This document shows, in pieces, positions 44,613 through 56,380 of a stretch of 64,000 nucleotides of DNA. Position 1 is the first letter of the stretch. The number at the start of each line of letters is the position of its first letter. The notes under the pieces are model-generated. The model was not told the DNA's origin. It searched no databases and was given only the letters and a program-made list of their open reading frames with translations. The position numbers were made by a program, and so were the translations under genes. Source of the stretch: Schistocerca nitens (taxonomy: Eukaryota > Arthropoda > Insecta > Orthoptera > Acrididae); NCBI RefSeq assembly GCF_023898315.1, contig NC_064621.1, forward strand, positions 534,957,383 through 535,021,382. Reading direction: 5' to 3'.

Positions 44613-45834
44613 ATGCCTCGTGTAAGGAGGAGAGATGCGTACCATCACGTTTCCGACATTGATAAAGGTCGGATCGTAGCATATCGCGATTGCGGTTTAT
44701 CGTATCGCGGCATTGCTTCTCGCGTTGGTCGAGATCCAATGACTGTTCGCAGAACATGGAATCGGTGGGTTCAGGAGGGTAGTACGGAACGCCGTGCTGG
44801 ATCCCAACGGCCTCGTATCACTAGCAGTCGAGATGACAGGCATCTTATCCGTATGGCTGTAACGGATCGTGCAGCCACGTCTCGATCCCTGAGTCAACAG
44901 ATGGGGATGTTTGCACGACAGCAACCATGTGCACGAACAGTTCGACGACGTCTGCAGCAGCATGGACTATCAGCTCGGAGACCATCGCTGTTGTTACCCT
45001 TGACGCTGCATCACAGTCAGGAGCGTCTGCGATGGTGCACTCAACGACGAACCTGGGTGCACAAATGGCAAAACGTCTTTTTTGAATCCAGTTTCCGTTT
45101 ACAGCATCATGATGTTCGCATGTGAACGCACATTGGAAGCGTGTATTCGTCATCGCCATACTGGCGTATCACCCGGCGTGATGGTATGGGCTGCCATCAG
45201 TTACATGTCTCGGTCACCTCTTGTTCGCATTGACGGCAGTTTGAACAGTGGACTTTACATTTCAAATGTTTTACGACCCGTGGCTCTACCCTTCATTCGA
45301 TCCCTGAGAAACCCTACATTTCAGCAGGATAATTCACGACCGCATGTTGCAGGTCCTGTACGGGCCTTTCCGGATACAGAAAATGTGCGACTGCTGCCCT
45401 GGCCAGCACATTCTCCAGATCTCTCACCAACTGAAAACGTCTGGTCAATGGTGGCCGAGCAACTGGCTCGTCACAATACGCCAGTCACTACTCGTGATGA
45501 ACTGTGGTATCGTGTTGAACCTGCATGGGCAGCTGTACCTGTACACGCCATCCAAGCTCTGTTTGACTCAATGCCTAGGCGTATCAAAAATGGTTCAAAT
45601 GGCTCTCAGCACTATGGTACTTAACTTCTGAGATCATCAGTCCCCTAGAACTACTTAAACCTAACTAACCTAAGGACATCACACTCATCCATGCCCGAGG
45701 CAGGATTCGAACCTGCTACCGTAGCGGTCGTGCGGTTCCAGACTGTAGCGCCTAGAACCGCTCGGCCACCCCGGCCGGCGCCTAGGCATATCAAGGCCGT
45801 TATTATGGCCAGAGGTGGTTGTTCTGGGTACTGA
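44613..45834 (+). pseudogene. Tc1-like transposase pseudogene (family 1, copy D)
   Basis: MPRVRRRDAYHHVSDIDKGR at 44613. The frame is open to 45125, where the first Asp region reads NVFFESSFRLQHHD: the Asp is lost by a small deletion, and a frameshift follows. The second frame (45082 onwards) holds FQQDNSRPHVA and DLSPTENVWSM, 34 residues apart. The last codons (ARGGCSGY, ending 45834) are separated by the SINE. Confidence 0.92.
45588..45779 (-). mobile_element. SINE-A copy in Tc1-like transposase gene
   Basis: Flanked by 'gcctaggcgtatcaa' (45573-45587) and 'gcctaggcatatcaa' (45780-45794), a 15-bp target duplication with one mismatch inside the Tc1 C-terminal codons. Confidence 0.95.
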
Positions 45835-45969
45835 TTTCTCAGGTTCTATGCACCCAAATTGCGTGAAAATGTAATCACATGTCAGTTCTATAATAATATA
45901 TTTGTCCAATGAATACCCGTTTATCATCTGCATTTCTTCTTGGTGTAGCAATTTTAATGACCAGTAGTG

Positions 45970-46468
45970 TAGATAATGTTGCGGAGAAAGCAATTAAACA
46001 ATGAGATCTATTTGCAGAACACTTAGAAAATGTAACAGGTTTACTTAAGAGAGTGCATACACTATGCTTGTGCGCCCTATTTTGGAGTACTGCTGTGCGG
46101 TGTGAGATTCATATCAGATAGGATTGACGGAGGACATAGAAAAAGTTCGAAGGAGGGCAGATCATTTTGTAGGATACTCGAATTTGGGTGGCAATCATTA
46201 AAACAAAGGACTTTTTCACTGCGGCAGGACCTTCTCATGAAATTCCAATCACCAAATTTCTGTTCGGAATGTGAAATTTGGTTGGCGCCCAACTGCATAA
46301 GTAGGAATGATCGTCATAATAAAATTAGAGAAATCAGAGATCGCACGAAAAGATTTAAGTGTTCATTTTTCCAGCGCGCTCTTAGAGAAGGGAACAGTGA
46401 AGAAGTACCTCAAAGGTGGTTCGATGACATCTCACTCAGGCACCTACAAACCGCGAAGTAATCATGCA
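45970..46468 (+). mobile_element. LINE 3' coding remnant (jockey/CR1-like)
   Basis: Continues, across Tc1-like copies D and E, from 44335-44381. The joined sequence reads TNNLK, then WKDHIDNVAEKAIKQ. Then come PILEYCCAV, RSCRILEFG-like residues and the typical HNKIREIRDRTKRFKCSFFQ block, with RALREGNSEEVPQ near 46380. A one-base insertion sits before WKDH. The 3' end is near 'gcagatgtag' (46466). Confidence 0.78.
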
Positions 46469-46638
46469 GATGTAGAAGTGGCAGCTCCGGTCACAAAAAC
46501 TGGCAACGGCCGGGAGAGCGATGTGCTGACAACACGCCCCTCCGTATCCGCATCTGGTGACGCCAATCGACTGAGGATGACACGCACGACGGTCGACACC
46601 GTTGGGCCTTCCGAGGCCTGTTCAGAGGCAGTTTTCTG
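46469..46638 (+). mobile_element. 5S-derived SINE body without its head
   Basis: Contains 'gggagagcgatgtgctgaca', 'gcccctccgtatccgcatct' and 'gaggatgacacgcacgacgg', matching the body of the copy at 25330-25482. The 5S head is absent. Confidence 0.75.
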
Positions 46639-46859
46639 TGTGCCTTTTAGCGAGTAAGTAGTTCAGTCGAAGCGGTGGCGCAGTCAGTACCGTCGTGGCT
46701 TCACACTTTTGCACTCATCTTTTTGTTTCTAGCTTATCTAGCCACGTCCGCAAAACATTACTACACGCTTTTTGTCCAATGTGTACAGACCTAACGCTAT
46801 TCTTATTCGTCTACTAATTGTTTATCTGGTGAAAGAATTAAAAAATGATTGAAAAATTA

Positions 46860-47053
46860 TTTCAAATGGCTCTGAGCACTATGGGACTTAATATCTGAGG
46901 TCATCAGTCCCCTAGAACTTAGAACTACTTAAACCTAACTAACCTAAGGACATCACACACATCCGTGCCCGAGGCAGGATTTGAACCTGCGACCGTAGCG
47001 GTCGCGCGGTTCCAGATTGTAGCGCCTAGAACCGCTCGGCCACTTCGGCCAGC
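46860..47053 (-). mobile_element. SINE-A copy, minus orientation
   Basis: Complete head ('cggccacttcggccagc' end). The B-box complement has one change ('gatttgaacctgc'). No clear target duplication. Confidence 0.92.
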
Positions 47054-47561
47054 TATTTAAAATAGTTTTCGGTAAAATTCCTGTAGTGTATCTTGATTCA
47101 TAATCAATTCCAAGCGGCAGTATTCGGTAAAATGATCCGCTATGTGTGGTTTGTCGCGAAATTATCGCCAACGCGTGAAATCTTCAGCAATGTTAACGAC
47201 GTTTCTTTCCAGAGAAAGATTCATATGAAGAAATCTCGCTGTGACGAACCTGCCTGCGCGCAGTACTCTTGGTGTATCGAATTTCTGTGGCTTCTAATGT
47301 TTCTACGGTCGGTGTCATCAAATCTTCCAGGAGAATAAATTGGAGACGAAACTATAAGAATTGCTATAAGAATGCAAAGGATGTGTATGAGAATTTTAAA
47401 AAAATGTAACTCCTCACAATGCCATACACACACATATGGCGTTTTCGGAAATTCTCGTTCTTGTCGAGGGGAGCGCATAAGATTTATACGAGGAACCCAC
47501 GTCCGGAAACGTCATCCAGCGAAGCTACAAGCGTCAAAGTTAAAAGTTGTAGGCGCCGACT

Positions 47562-47564
<3 letters not shown>
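47054..47564. other. No gene recognised
   Basis: Nothing supported. Confidence 0.4.

Positions 47565-47620
<56 letters not shown>
47565..47620. repeat. (TA)n microsatellite abutting a Tc1-like element
   Basis: About 28 TA units; the last TA is also the insertion target of the adjoining element. Confidence 0.97.
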
Positions 47621-47623
<3 letters not shown>

Positions 47624-49032
47624 TCCTGGAAATTGAAATAAGAACACCGTGAATTCATTGTCCCAGGAAGGGGAAACTTTATTGACACATTCCTGGGGTC
47701 AGATACATCACATGATCACACATCAGAACCACAGGCACATAGACACAGGCAACAGAGCATGCACAATGTCGGCACTAGTACAGTGTATATCCACCTTTCG
47801 CAGCAATGCAGGCTGCTATTCTCCCATGGAGACGATCGTAGAGATGCTGGATGTAGTCCTGTGGAACGGCTTGCCATGCCATTTCCACCTGGCGCCTCAG
47901 TTGGACCAGCGTTCGTGCTGGACGTGCAGACCGCGTGAGACGACGCTTCATCCAGTCCCAAACATGCTCAATGGGGGACAGATCCGGAGATCTTGCTGGC
48001 CAGGATAGTTGACTTACACCTTCTAGAGCACGTTGGGTGGCACGGGATACATGCGGACGTGCATTGTCCTGTTGGAACAGCAAGTTCCCTTGCCGGTCTA
48101 GGAATGGTAGAACGATGGGTTCGATGACGGTTTGGATGTACCGTGCACTATTCAGTGTCCCCTCGACGATCACCAGTGGTGTACGGCCAGTGTAGGAGAT
48201 CGCTCCCCACACCATGATGCCGGGTGTTGGCCCTGTGTGCCTCGGTCGTATGCAGTCCTGATTGTGGCTCTCACCTGCACGGCGCCAAACACGCATACGA
48301 CCATCATTGGCACCAAGGCAGAAGCGACCCTCATCGCTGAAGACGACACGTCTCCATTCGTCCCTCCATTCACGCCTGTCGCGACACCACTGGAGGCGGG
48401 CTGCACGATGTTGGGGCGTGAGCGGAAGACGGCCTAACGGTGTGCGGGACCGTAGCCCAGCTTCATGGAGACGGTTGCGAATGGTCCTCGCCGATACCCC
48501 AGGAGCAACAGTGTCCCTAATTTGCTGGGAAGTGGCGGTGCGGTCCCCTACGGCACTGCGTAGGATCCTACGGTCTTGGCGTGCATCCGTGCGTCGCTGC
48601 GGTTCGGTCCCAGGTCGACGGGCACGTGCACCTTCCGCCGACCACTGGCGACAACATCGATGTACTCACGCCCCACGTGTTGAGCAATTCGGCGGTACGT
48701 CCACCCGGCCTCCCGCATGCCCACTATACGCCCTCGCTCAAAGTCCGTCAACTGCACATACGGTTCACGTCCACGCTGTCGCGGCATGCTACCAGTGTTA
48801 AAGACTGCGATGGAGCTCCGTATGCCACGGCAAACTGGCTGACACTGACGGCGGCGGTGCACAAATGCTGCGCAGCTAGCGCCATTCGACGGCCAACACC
48901 GCGGGTCCTGGTGTGTCCGCTGTGCCGTGCGTGTGATCATTGCTTGTACAGCCCTCTCGCAGTGTCCGGAGCAAGTATGGTGGGTCTGACACACCGGTGT
49001 CAATGTGTTCTTTTTTTCCATTTCCAGGAGTG
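47621..49032 (-). mobile_element. Tc1-like element, family 2, copy F
   Basis: Left end 'cactcctggaaattgaaata' after (TA)n. Right end in complement 'cactcctggaaatggaaaaa', followed by TA (49033-49034). Confidence 0.95.
47775..48787 (-). pseudogene. Tc1-like transposase, family 2, copy F (one 10-bp deletion)
   Basis: ATG at 48787 (MPRQRGREPYVQL). Near 48666 the sequence 'gtggagacct' present in copies E and G is missing, shifting the frame after QHVGRE. From there to 47775 the frame is open. It carries FSDEGRFCL (first Asp kept, Ser to Gly next to it), FQQDNARPHV, DLSPIEHVWD and the terminal GGYTLY. Confidence 0.92.
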
Positions 49033-49034
49033 TA

Positions 49035-49860
49035 TGAACACAAAGTACGGCACGATTTACAAAACGGTAAACTTCAGGTACCTCGGTGAAACACTACAAA
49101 TGAACAGACATAACAGAGACTCAAACGAAGAAAGAAAAACCAAACTCGACAAGCCATACAAAGTAGTGTGGAATCATTACAAGAAGAAGTCTGTTTCACA
49201 AAAAGCCAAATTACGCCACTACGACACGGTGGCGCTCCCCGAGGCACTATATGCAGCAGAGACCACACTAATCCTAGAGCATATACGTATCAGACAACTA
49301 GAAAAAGTTGAACGGAAAATACTTAGGAAAATATTTGGCGCAACTAACAACAACGGAATATGGATCAAGAAACCTACAGAGGAACTATGCAAACATACGG
49401 AGACAATCAGAAAAAATATTAGAAAAACGCAGACTACAATTCTATGGACACCTATACAGAATGCCGTCACACAGACTGACTAAACAGATCTTTGACTGGG
49501 TAACCACTAGAAACAACAAATGGGTGGCAGAGGTAAAAATCGACCTGAACCAATTCAACATAACAGCAGACACAATAAACGACAGAATAAAATTCAGAAA
49601 CATCATTAATAAAAGCAAACTACATGAGATACACTGTGACAAACGAACAGGCGTAAAATGGACCGAAGAACGCAAGCAAGATCACAGCCGGAAGATGAAA
49701 GAAATATGGGTAACCAAAACGGCAATCAAGATGGAGCCGAAGACACGAAGCCGACAAGAAGCATGGACAGAGGACCGGAAACAGAAACACAGCGAGCGAA
49801 TAAGGGAAGTTTTGGCAGCAAGGAAGGCAGCAAAAGGAATTGGCCATGTAGTTTAGCCCA
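49035..49860 (+). mobile_element. LINE 3' coding remnant, another lineage
   Basis: Two overlapping frames encode VNFRYLGETLQMNRHNRDSN, LRHYDTVALPEALYAAETT, VERKILRKIFGATNNNGIW, then RLQFYGHLYRMPSHRLTKQI and a Lys/Arg-rich C-terminus with VKWTEERKQDHSRKMKEIW. This layout follows the thumb and C-terminal part of some insect non-LTR reverse transcriptases. The first 60 residues follow directly on copy F's right end. One frameshift is seen near 49430. Confidence 0.75.
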
Positions 49861-49892
49861 ACTGCGCTCTTTAAGGGCAAAACACCAATAAC

Positions 49893-49894
<2 letters not shown>

Positions 49895-49950
<56 letters not shown>
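49895..49950. repeat. (AC)n(AT)n compound microsatellite
   Basis: About 20 AC units followed by 8 AT units. Confidence 0.96.
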
Positions 49951-49951
<1 letters not shown>

Positions 49952-49963
49952 CACACCGGTACT

Positions 49964-50174
49964 GCCCGCATCTCGTGGTCGTGCGGTAGCGTTCTCGCTT
50001 CCCACGCCCGGGTTCCCGGGTTCGATTCCCGGCGGGGTCAGGGATTTTCTCTGCCTTGTGATAGCTGGGTGTTGTGTGCTGTCCTTAGGTTAGTTAGGTT
50101 TAAGTAGTTCTAAGTTCTAGGGGACTGATGACCATAGATGTTAAGTCCCATAGTGCTCAGAGCCATTTTTTTAT
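49964..50174 (+). mobile_element. SINE-A variant with tRNA-Gly-like head, complete
   Basis: Head 'ctcgtggtcgtgcggtagcg' with 'ttcccacg' in the anticodon position and B box 'gggttcgattcc'. The common SINE-A body and tail follow. Flanked by 'accggtact' (49955-49963 and 50175-50183). Confidence 0.95.
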
Positions 50175-50183
50175 ACCGGTACT

Positions 50184-50574
50184 GGTGTTGCTTAGACTGT
50201 AGGGTAGGCAACTTTCTGAGGTGGCAGCATGGGCAAAAACAAGGAAAAATGCCTAGTAAACACGGACTCTGTTGATCTATGAGCACTTGTTTATCTCCTT
50301 CTCTGAACAATTGCTCATAATTCTTAAAGTAAGAGTTTTACTAGACTTTTTCCGCGTTTTGGTCCATACTACAACCTCTGTAAGTTTCGTTCCCTACAAT
50401 CTTAGCAACAACAGGTACCAGTACATTTATTCCACTGTCAGAGGTAGCAGAACGGTTTTCGCTTTTAACTTTCGGCTTGTTCGTATCCGGTACAGCGACC
50501 CTCACCTCAAATTGATACGTTTATCCTTCTCCATCACTCCTAAAAGTCTGTAACATCGTCACGGAATCACCCTG
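50184..50574. mobile_element. Palindromic MITE, second copy
   Basis: Shares segments with 32365-32890: 'cctagtaaacacg', 'tccactgtcagaggtag', and the right terminus 'acggaatcaccctg' followed by TA. The left terminus is not recognisable. Confidence 0.7.
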
Positions 50575-51542
50575 TATGTACACACATTTACAGACGCCGG
50601 CGCCGGACACGGGTTCCTATTCAAAATATTATGCATTCACTCCCCTCTGAAAGTCCCAGAAGTTTGCAACAAGAATTTCCGAACACACTGTTTAATACAT
50701 AGAGGTGGAGCTTATTATGAAACACAGTTGCAATTTTGCAATTGATATAACGCCCTTGTATCGCCTAACTTGATGAGAAACATTTTGTAGTAACCTTCTA
50801 CGGTCATGGGTAGGTAAATGAAAAAAATAAAATCAAATAAAAATAATAGTCGTGTTTCGAAAACGGGGAGCGAAAGTAAGAGGTCGCGATGTAAGCCACT
50901 GCAACACCGTTTCGGCCGGGAATACCGCGCGCTAAAATGCATCTAAATTACGTCGAAAACCTTAAGCTTCGTTCTCTTAGAAACGGTGAGTATATACGGA
51001 TAAACCGAGACACTTCTTCGCTTATTTTGACTCCTCTTCCATTGAGCGAAGCTTCTGGGAAATCGGGTTATGGCACTTTACCATAGTCTCCTCCTTAGGA
51101 ACGAACACGTTAGTTGTATTAAGCGCCAGGAGTATCTCGGCAAAATGGCGTACAATAAAATGGCTGCTGGCCGTATTTATACATTTGAAAGAGTGTCCTT
51201 CCTCCATTAGCCCGGACGAAAGTATTTATTTCTGTTGTTCCATACCTCAAGGATGGATGACGAAATACGTGGGCCCTGAATCGTGCTCATACCAATACAA
51301 ACACACAGCCTGACAGCGACCCACATTATTAGGGACTGGAACTGTGGAGGTCAGGAGTGGTTTCCGTGAAGGCCGGCCAACTCGGGATGTGGTCAAACGG
51401 GCTCCAAATAAACCACAAACAGGCATGAGATTTCGACACACACAGACGGACCTTATCCGTAAGTCTCAGCGCATGGTTTCAAACAAATAGTGTCAGTTGC
51501 ACAGGCGGTCGTGAACTCAAATTAAGCCCGAATAAGGCTAGC
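50575..51542. other. No gene recognised
   Basis: Nothing supported. Confidence 0.4.
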
Positions 51543-51715
51543 CGTCGACGACGAGATCATTAGAAACAGAGTACTAATTCGGACTGGAAATGTTTGTGGA
51601 AACAAATTTGCCAAGTTCTTTAAAAAAAAATCCCGACATTTGTGTTAAATGGTTTAGGGAAACCATGAAGATCTTGTACTGGATGTCCGATCTCCATAAT
51701 GCGAGCCCAGCACCA
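51543..51715 (-). mobile_element. SINE-B copy, old and diverged
   Basis: Recognisable as 'gacgagatcattagaaacag', 'cccgacatttg', 'ggtttagggaaaccatg' and a decayed tRNA head ending 'gcgagcccagcaccacg'. Confidence 0.7.
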
Positions 51716-52544
51716 CGTCGATCGTTAGATTAAGCCCGAAGAAAGGGAATTCAGGCGTACTTAATGTTATTACACATACTACGTAACAGCGCAGCAGGAT
51801 TTTACATGAACTGCAACAACAGATGGTCACTTACGAAATAATACCTTATTTTCATTACTAGTTTTCGCGTCATTTCAGGGGCTATTGTTCATACTTTGAG
51901 TAATGGAAGGTGCTTCACTGTGGCAAGATAAGGAACACCTGTATCACCTTGCGTGGTATTTATTTGACAAGCTGCATCGAAAGTTAAATTTATTTACTAG
52001 CCGCTGTAGTATGGGCGCTACAGATGTAAAATTCGCACTTGTACGTTCCATTCCCATTGCGCGTCAGTCTGAGACCTCATTATTCACTATCACTAAATGT
52101 GGCTGTGCGTTATTTTGTAAACACTCAACGTCAGAAACCGGCACCACAACTCAGTACAGTACGAAGATCTCCGCCTAAAGATATAACCACTGTGAGGGCA
52201 AACACATTTAACTAAAATAGTGTTAACATTGATGGTGAATTATTGCGTTAAGGGAAACACAGAGTCTTTATCATCGCTGCTATTACCATGTAATATATGA
52301 GTATTAAATTTAGCGGACACCAATTCAAGTGATGAACTGACTACATTGTAAGAATTTTTAGCATATTGCAGCCCCGTCAGCAACTGTGAAAGACAAATTT
52401 TTCGAAGAATCAGCCTCAGTTGCGCAAATTTTCTGGTCTTTACCAGGTTTCGGCTAAATTAATCTAGCCTTCTTCAGAAGCATAAAATTACTATAACATG
52501 CCAGAGTAAGGCACAGTCAACATTAAGTACAAGCTCGGACGTCA
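51716..52544. other. No gene recognised
   Basis: Near 52450 a 'ccaggtttcggctaaatta' motif resembles the ends of long palindromic repeats. No gene. Confidence 0.4.
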
Positions 52545-52847
52545 ACTCCATGCCACAGCCAGGATTCAGGACCATTTACAACATGTTGTGGGCCAGTTTG
52601 CCTCAGGATAGGATACAACAGCTTTATGGTACCCTTCACAATCGAGTCAGTGCATGCATCCATGCAGAGGGTGTGGAACCTGATGATGATAAGTGGCTCA
52701 CACTGACAAGTTCTTTTGAAATTTGACTCGATTTCTTAATCATTGAAAATAAAATGAAACAGACTCTCAAGCCCGTGAAGTTTCGTTTAGTTTCCTCCTC
52801 CACTTCTGGATGCTTCACGTTTTTTTTTTTTTTTTTTTCGTGCAGTG
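52545..52847 (+). mobile_element. Tc1-like element 3' fragment
   Basis: The frame NMLWASLPQDRIQQLYGTLH, continuing NRVSACIHAEG (about 52579-52672), is the usual end of a Tc1-like transposase. A terminus with a T-run and 'cgtgcagtg' followed by TA (52848-52849) closes it. Confidence 0.7.
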
Positions 52848-52985
52848 TAGCTGAATGTGTCGATGCTGTCAAAAAGGACGCGAGAGTTACGTTATATGCA
52901 GTGAACAAAATAGCCTTTCTGCGCTGTTACTTTAGCATCCACGGAAATCCTCCACGAACTGCTCCTTTTCGCCAACTGCCGATTG

Positions 52986-53222
52986 GTTGGTTGGTTGGTT
53001 TTGGGGAAGGAGACCAGACAGCGTGGTCATCGGTCTCATCGGATTAGGGAAGGATGGGGAAGGAAGTCGGCCGTGCCCTTTCAGAGGAACCATCCCGGCA
53101 TTCGCCTGGAGTGATTTAGGGAAATCACGGAAAACCTAAATCAGGATGGCCGGACGCGGGATTGAACCGTCGTCCTCCCGAATGCGAGTCCAGTGTCTTA
53201 CCACTGCGCCACCTCGCTCGGT
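52986..53222 (-). mobile_element. SINE-B, complete copy
   Basis: Read on the minus strand it starts with a tRNA-like head ('accgagcgaggtggcgcagt', B box 'cggttcaatcccg'). The body follows ('atttccctaaatcactccag', 'gccgacttccttcc') and then a (CCAA)n tail. Flanked by the perfect repeat 'aactgccgattg' (52974-52985, 53223-53234). This is the reference copy for the other SINE-Bs here. Confidence 0.93.
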
Positions 53223-53370
53223 AACTGCCGATTGTTAAGCAGCTAAACGTGAGTCGTCATATCTCCGACACTATTACCCCAGTTCACTGCTAGTAACGCC
53301 ACGTCACGTTAAGGTGTCTGCGCGTAGCGCAGAAGTATTGCACCACAATTAAGTATGAAATTAAAAATTT

Positions 53371-53534
53371 AAAAAAAATGGTTCAAATGGCTCTGAGCAC
53401 TATGGGACTCAACTGCTGAGGTCATTAGTCCCCTAGAACTAATCCATGCCCGAGGCAGGATTCGAACCTGCGACCGTAGCGGTCTTGCGGTTCCAGACTG
53501 CAGCGCCTTTAACCGCACGGCCACTTCGGCCGGC
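53371..53534 (-). mobile_element. SINE-A copy with internal deletion
   Basis: After 'cccctagaact' about 45 bases of the usual body are missing and the sequence resumes at 'aatccatgcccgaggcagg'. The head is complete. Confidence 0.92.
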
Positions 53535-55590
53535 TAAAAATCAAAATTTACGTTTATAACTAAAACATAGTTTAGTATTATAATGTTCCAAATTCCAAGT
53601 CTTTATGTTCTAGACTTAATAGTTTATATAGAATGCAGTTTTAAGAGAAAAATAAGTGGCGCTAAATAATAAAGCTAGAAAGCCAGAATTTGGTCAGAAG
53701 GTGTCTTTAGAACTCGTAAATAAGTGGTGCAGGTTTCCGAAATCATATAACAAAAGTAACACCGGAATCCACGTTTTTAGCAAAAATCAGAGGCGCTAAA
53801 TAAGGGACATGAAAATCGGTTTTATGCTTCATTTCGCCCCAAAAATAATAACTGAAAGCCCACGTAAAGCTACCTCTTATAGTTTTTGAGTAATTAAGTA
53901 ACAACCAATTTTGTAACTAAAATGTACCCAATTGTTGTAGATTAAGTACCTATAATTTTAATGATAGAGAATTTTGGTTAAAGTGGATGATAAAACATAC
54001 CAAGTGATAGAGCTACACCAAATTTGAGAGTTTTAGTATTAATAACTGCTGACATAAGTTCTAGTAAAGATATGGTCCAGAGGTAACGATCCACCGTTAG
54101 TTCCACTATAAAAATTCTAGAAGGCAAAGTTTTCATTCTAGCGAGTTGAAACTTTTTCTGTGATTTCAAACAACTTAACTGAATACAAATAAAAATTAAG
54201 AGGTTTCAGAAGTAATTTGTAAGTATATTGAAGATTAGGTGCCCGAGAAAACGGTCGTTCCGAGGCTGCTGCAGTATACAGATAGATGTAGGCAACAGAC
54301 GTTGCCTCGGCCGTCCGCTTCGGAACCTACAATAATACAGCCCGAGAGGCAGTAAGAAGGTTCACTTCGCATTCAGCTACTGTAAGATCCACGTCTGTTA
54401 AACGTCGGATCGCGCTCTGCCTCGGATGACGTCAGAGCTGAACTGTGACAAAGGGGTTATTTTGCGGTAAAACGGATAGTGAACTCGCGAGAACTGTACA
54501 TCGCCCTGGATCGCTTAGAATTCGCCAAAGTAACTGTTAGTGTGCCGTCCGTGTGAATTACAATTCCGCGTGCAAGTGGTGACTTTATTTCCACTTTTAA
54601 GGCGATCATTAATTTTGAAAATTTATTGCAAACTTTCATTTGAGTAATTTTAGTCAGGGCGAGAGACGATCTGGTAGGAAAGTACCGTAGAAGTCGCCTC
54701 TGAACTGCTATATGTGCTGTTAGAATAGAAAGACTTGCTTTCAATTGACAATAGTGAATTTCCAAGTGTTGTAAGTGTGAAACTTTACATAATATTATTT
54801 TTGACTGGAACTTTATACTTTTATTTTAAATCATAGTCCCGATCCCGCAAGGAAATAGGAGAGCAGAAACTTTTCTTTCAGTGGGCTGGACCAGAATGTG
54901 GCCGTGCGGACTGGAAACTGGAGTCAGTATGTTTCCCTTCGCTTTCTGGCTGACCACAAAATTAGTTGCCTCGCTCGCTTGAGTAAGACGGTATTATTTG
55001 TATTATCCACCGTCCCACTTGTTCTTGCTGTCAGATACGGTCGCGGGTAGACACGCAGTACGTCCGTGGTCTCGAATCGAGTGCCTAGCCTTATACGGTC
55101 GGTCGACCATGCGAAGCAGCCTCCGAGAACAAAGCTTTCCCTGGAGCTGCAACTACTGCGAAAAGCGCCCCGCTTTCCGCCGAATGGGAACTGTTACGGC
55201 GAACATGTGCACCACAACCAACATTTCACTGGCGTTTCTTCTCTGACTCGGTTCCTATACAAACTAAGCAAACTGGATCCGCTAGCTAGTTAACCACACT
55301 CCCTGCTACGAGTCCGAAACTGCACAGAATGTGTACTCTGAAATAACGCCAGTTGTCTCCCCATACGTACTCCTTAAATCGGCGAGGCAACTGGCTGCGA
55401 GTTGAGTGGCTTGCTTAGTTGTACGTGAGCGCATTTCCACTGCGTCTCCGTTAGTTTGCGGTTTTGCGATGGCTGAATCGAAAGAGCTGCATGCCTGAAT
55501 GAAGAGGGAAACCCACTTCACAAACACACCAAGTGCTGAAGCCAGTGTTTCGGGACAATGCTTTAGGCCGGACACAGAATTACCAGTAGC
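53535..55590. other. No gene recognised
   Basis: Two kilobases without a recognisable gene or element. 54240-54450 and 54890-55300 are GC-richer. Open frames near 55000-55290 show no known domain. Confidence 0.4.
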
Positions 55591-56380
55591 GTCTGCGTTT
55601 CAAAAACGGGGAATGTCGACCGATGATGAGAGTTCAGGTCGGCTGGCATCACATAACAGAACGTTCAGAAAGTAAGCGATCTGATTATTCAAGACCGCAC
55701 AGAATGACATCCACGACCTCCGCAACACTCTGAAAATAAGTTCTGATACATATTAACGTTTTCGGGCCGAAGAATTGAAAGTGATAAAGCTGGCGATGAA
55801 GCTTTTGGCACGACTGTTTACAAAAAACGGTTCAAAGGGCTCTGAGCACTATGGGACTCAACTGCTGAGGTCATTAGTCCCCTAGAACTTAGAACTACTT
55901 AAACCTAACTAACCTAAGGACATCACACACGTCCATGCCCGAGGCAGGATTCGACTGAAGCGCCTAGAACCCGGCGCCCCTTCATCAATGAAGAGTTCTG
56001 TTGCGTCGTTCTAGTACGTTTGATGGAGGACGATCTAGAACGTTTTATGGGGGACCAGCCACAGAAGTAGCGCACGAAGGAGTGTATACTCTATCATGAC
56101 AATGCAGGAACACACATGGCCTACACATTGATCACGAGCGTTTGACTAAAAACAAAGTGATTAATGTCCCCCGCTCGGTGCTCATCAAGCTTAGCTTCGT
56201 GTGACCTCTTTCTTTCCTCAAGATGAAAATTAAAGTTGGAAGATCTGATACAGTAAAGCAGCTTCGAGTGGGATCACAGAGGCTGCAAAAGACACTTGCA
56301 AAGAAAACCTTCCAGGATGAATTTCAAAAGCGGCAGGATTGGTGAGTCATTTTTGTTCGCTCGCTTTGAAGGTTTTGGTG
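55591..56380 (+). mobile_element. Decayed mariner-like fragment
   Basis: Scraps of transposase on the plus strand include a KRGMSTDDESSGRLASHNR-like run (55600-55660), DLIIQDRT, and after a SINE YHDNAGTHMAYTL (about 56093, second Asp) and a degraded SPDLAPCDLFL region near 56195. Ends not located. Confidence 0.75.
55828..55970 (-). mobile_element. SINE-A copy lacking most of its promoter
   Basis: The body is complete, but 'gcaggattcgactgaagcgc' shows that about 30 bases covering the end of the B box have been lost. Inserted in the mariner remnant. Confidence 0.88.

Larger units (their letters stand above)
44382..45969 (+). mobile_element. Tc1-like element, family 1, copy D (with nested SINE)
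   Basis: Left end 'cactactggccaataaaatt', right end 'aatgaccagtagtg', TA at 44380-44381 and 45970-45971. Opposite orientation to copies A-C. A SINE sits at 45588-45779. Confidence 0.95.

Noticed and set aside
46102..46657. Frames running from LINE C-terminus into the 5S-derived SINE body
   Set aside because: They cross an element junction; the two halves belong to unrelated elements.
48581..49483. 300-codon fused frame joining Tc1-like antisense sequence to LINE sequence
   Set aside because: A chance fusion across the right end of copy F; the LINE part is real, the fusion is not a gene.
54998..55293. Possible exon in a GC-richer open stretch
   Set aside because: No conserved motif or convincing splice pair could be matched to a protein family.
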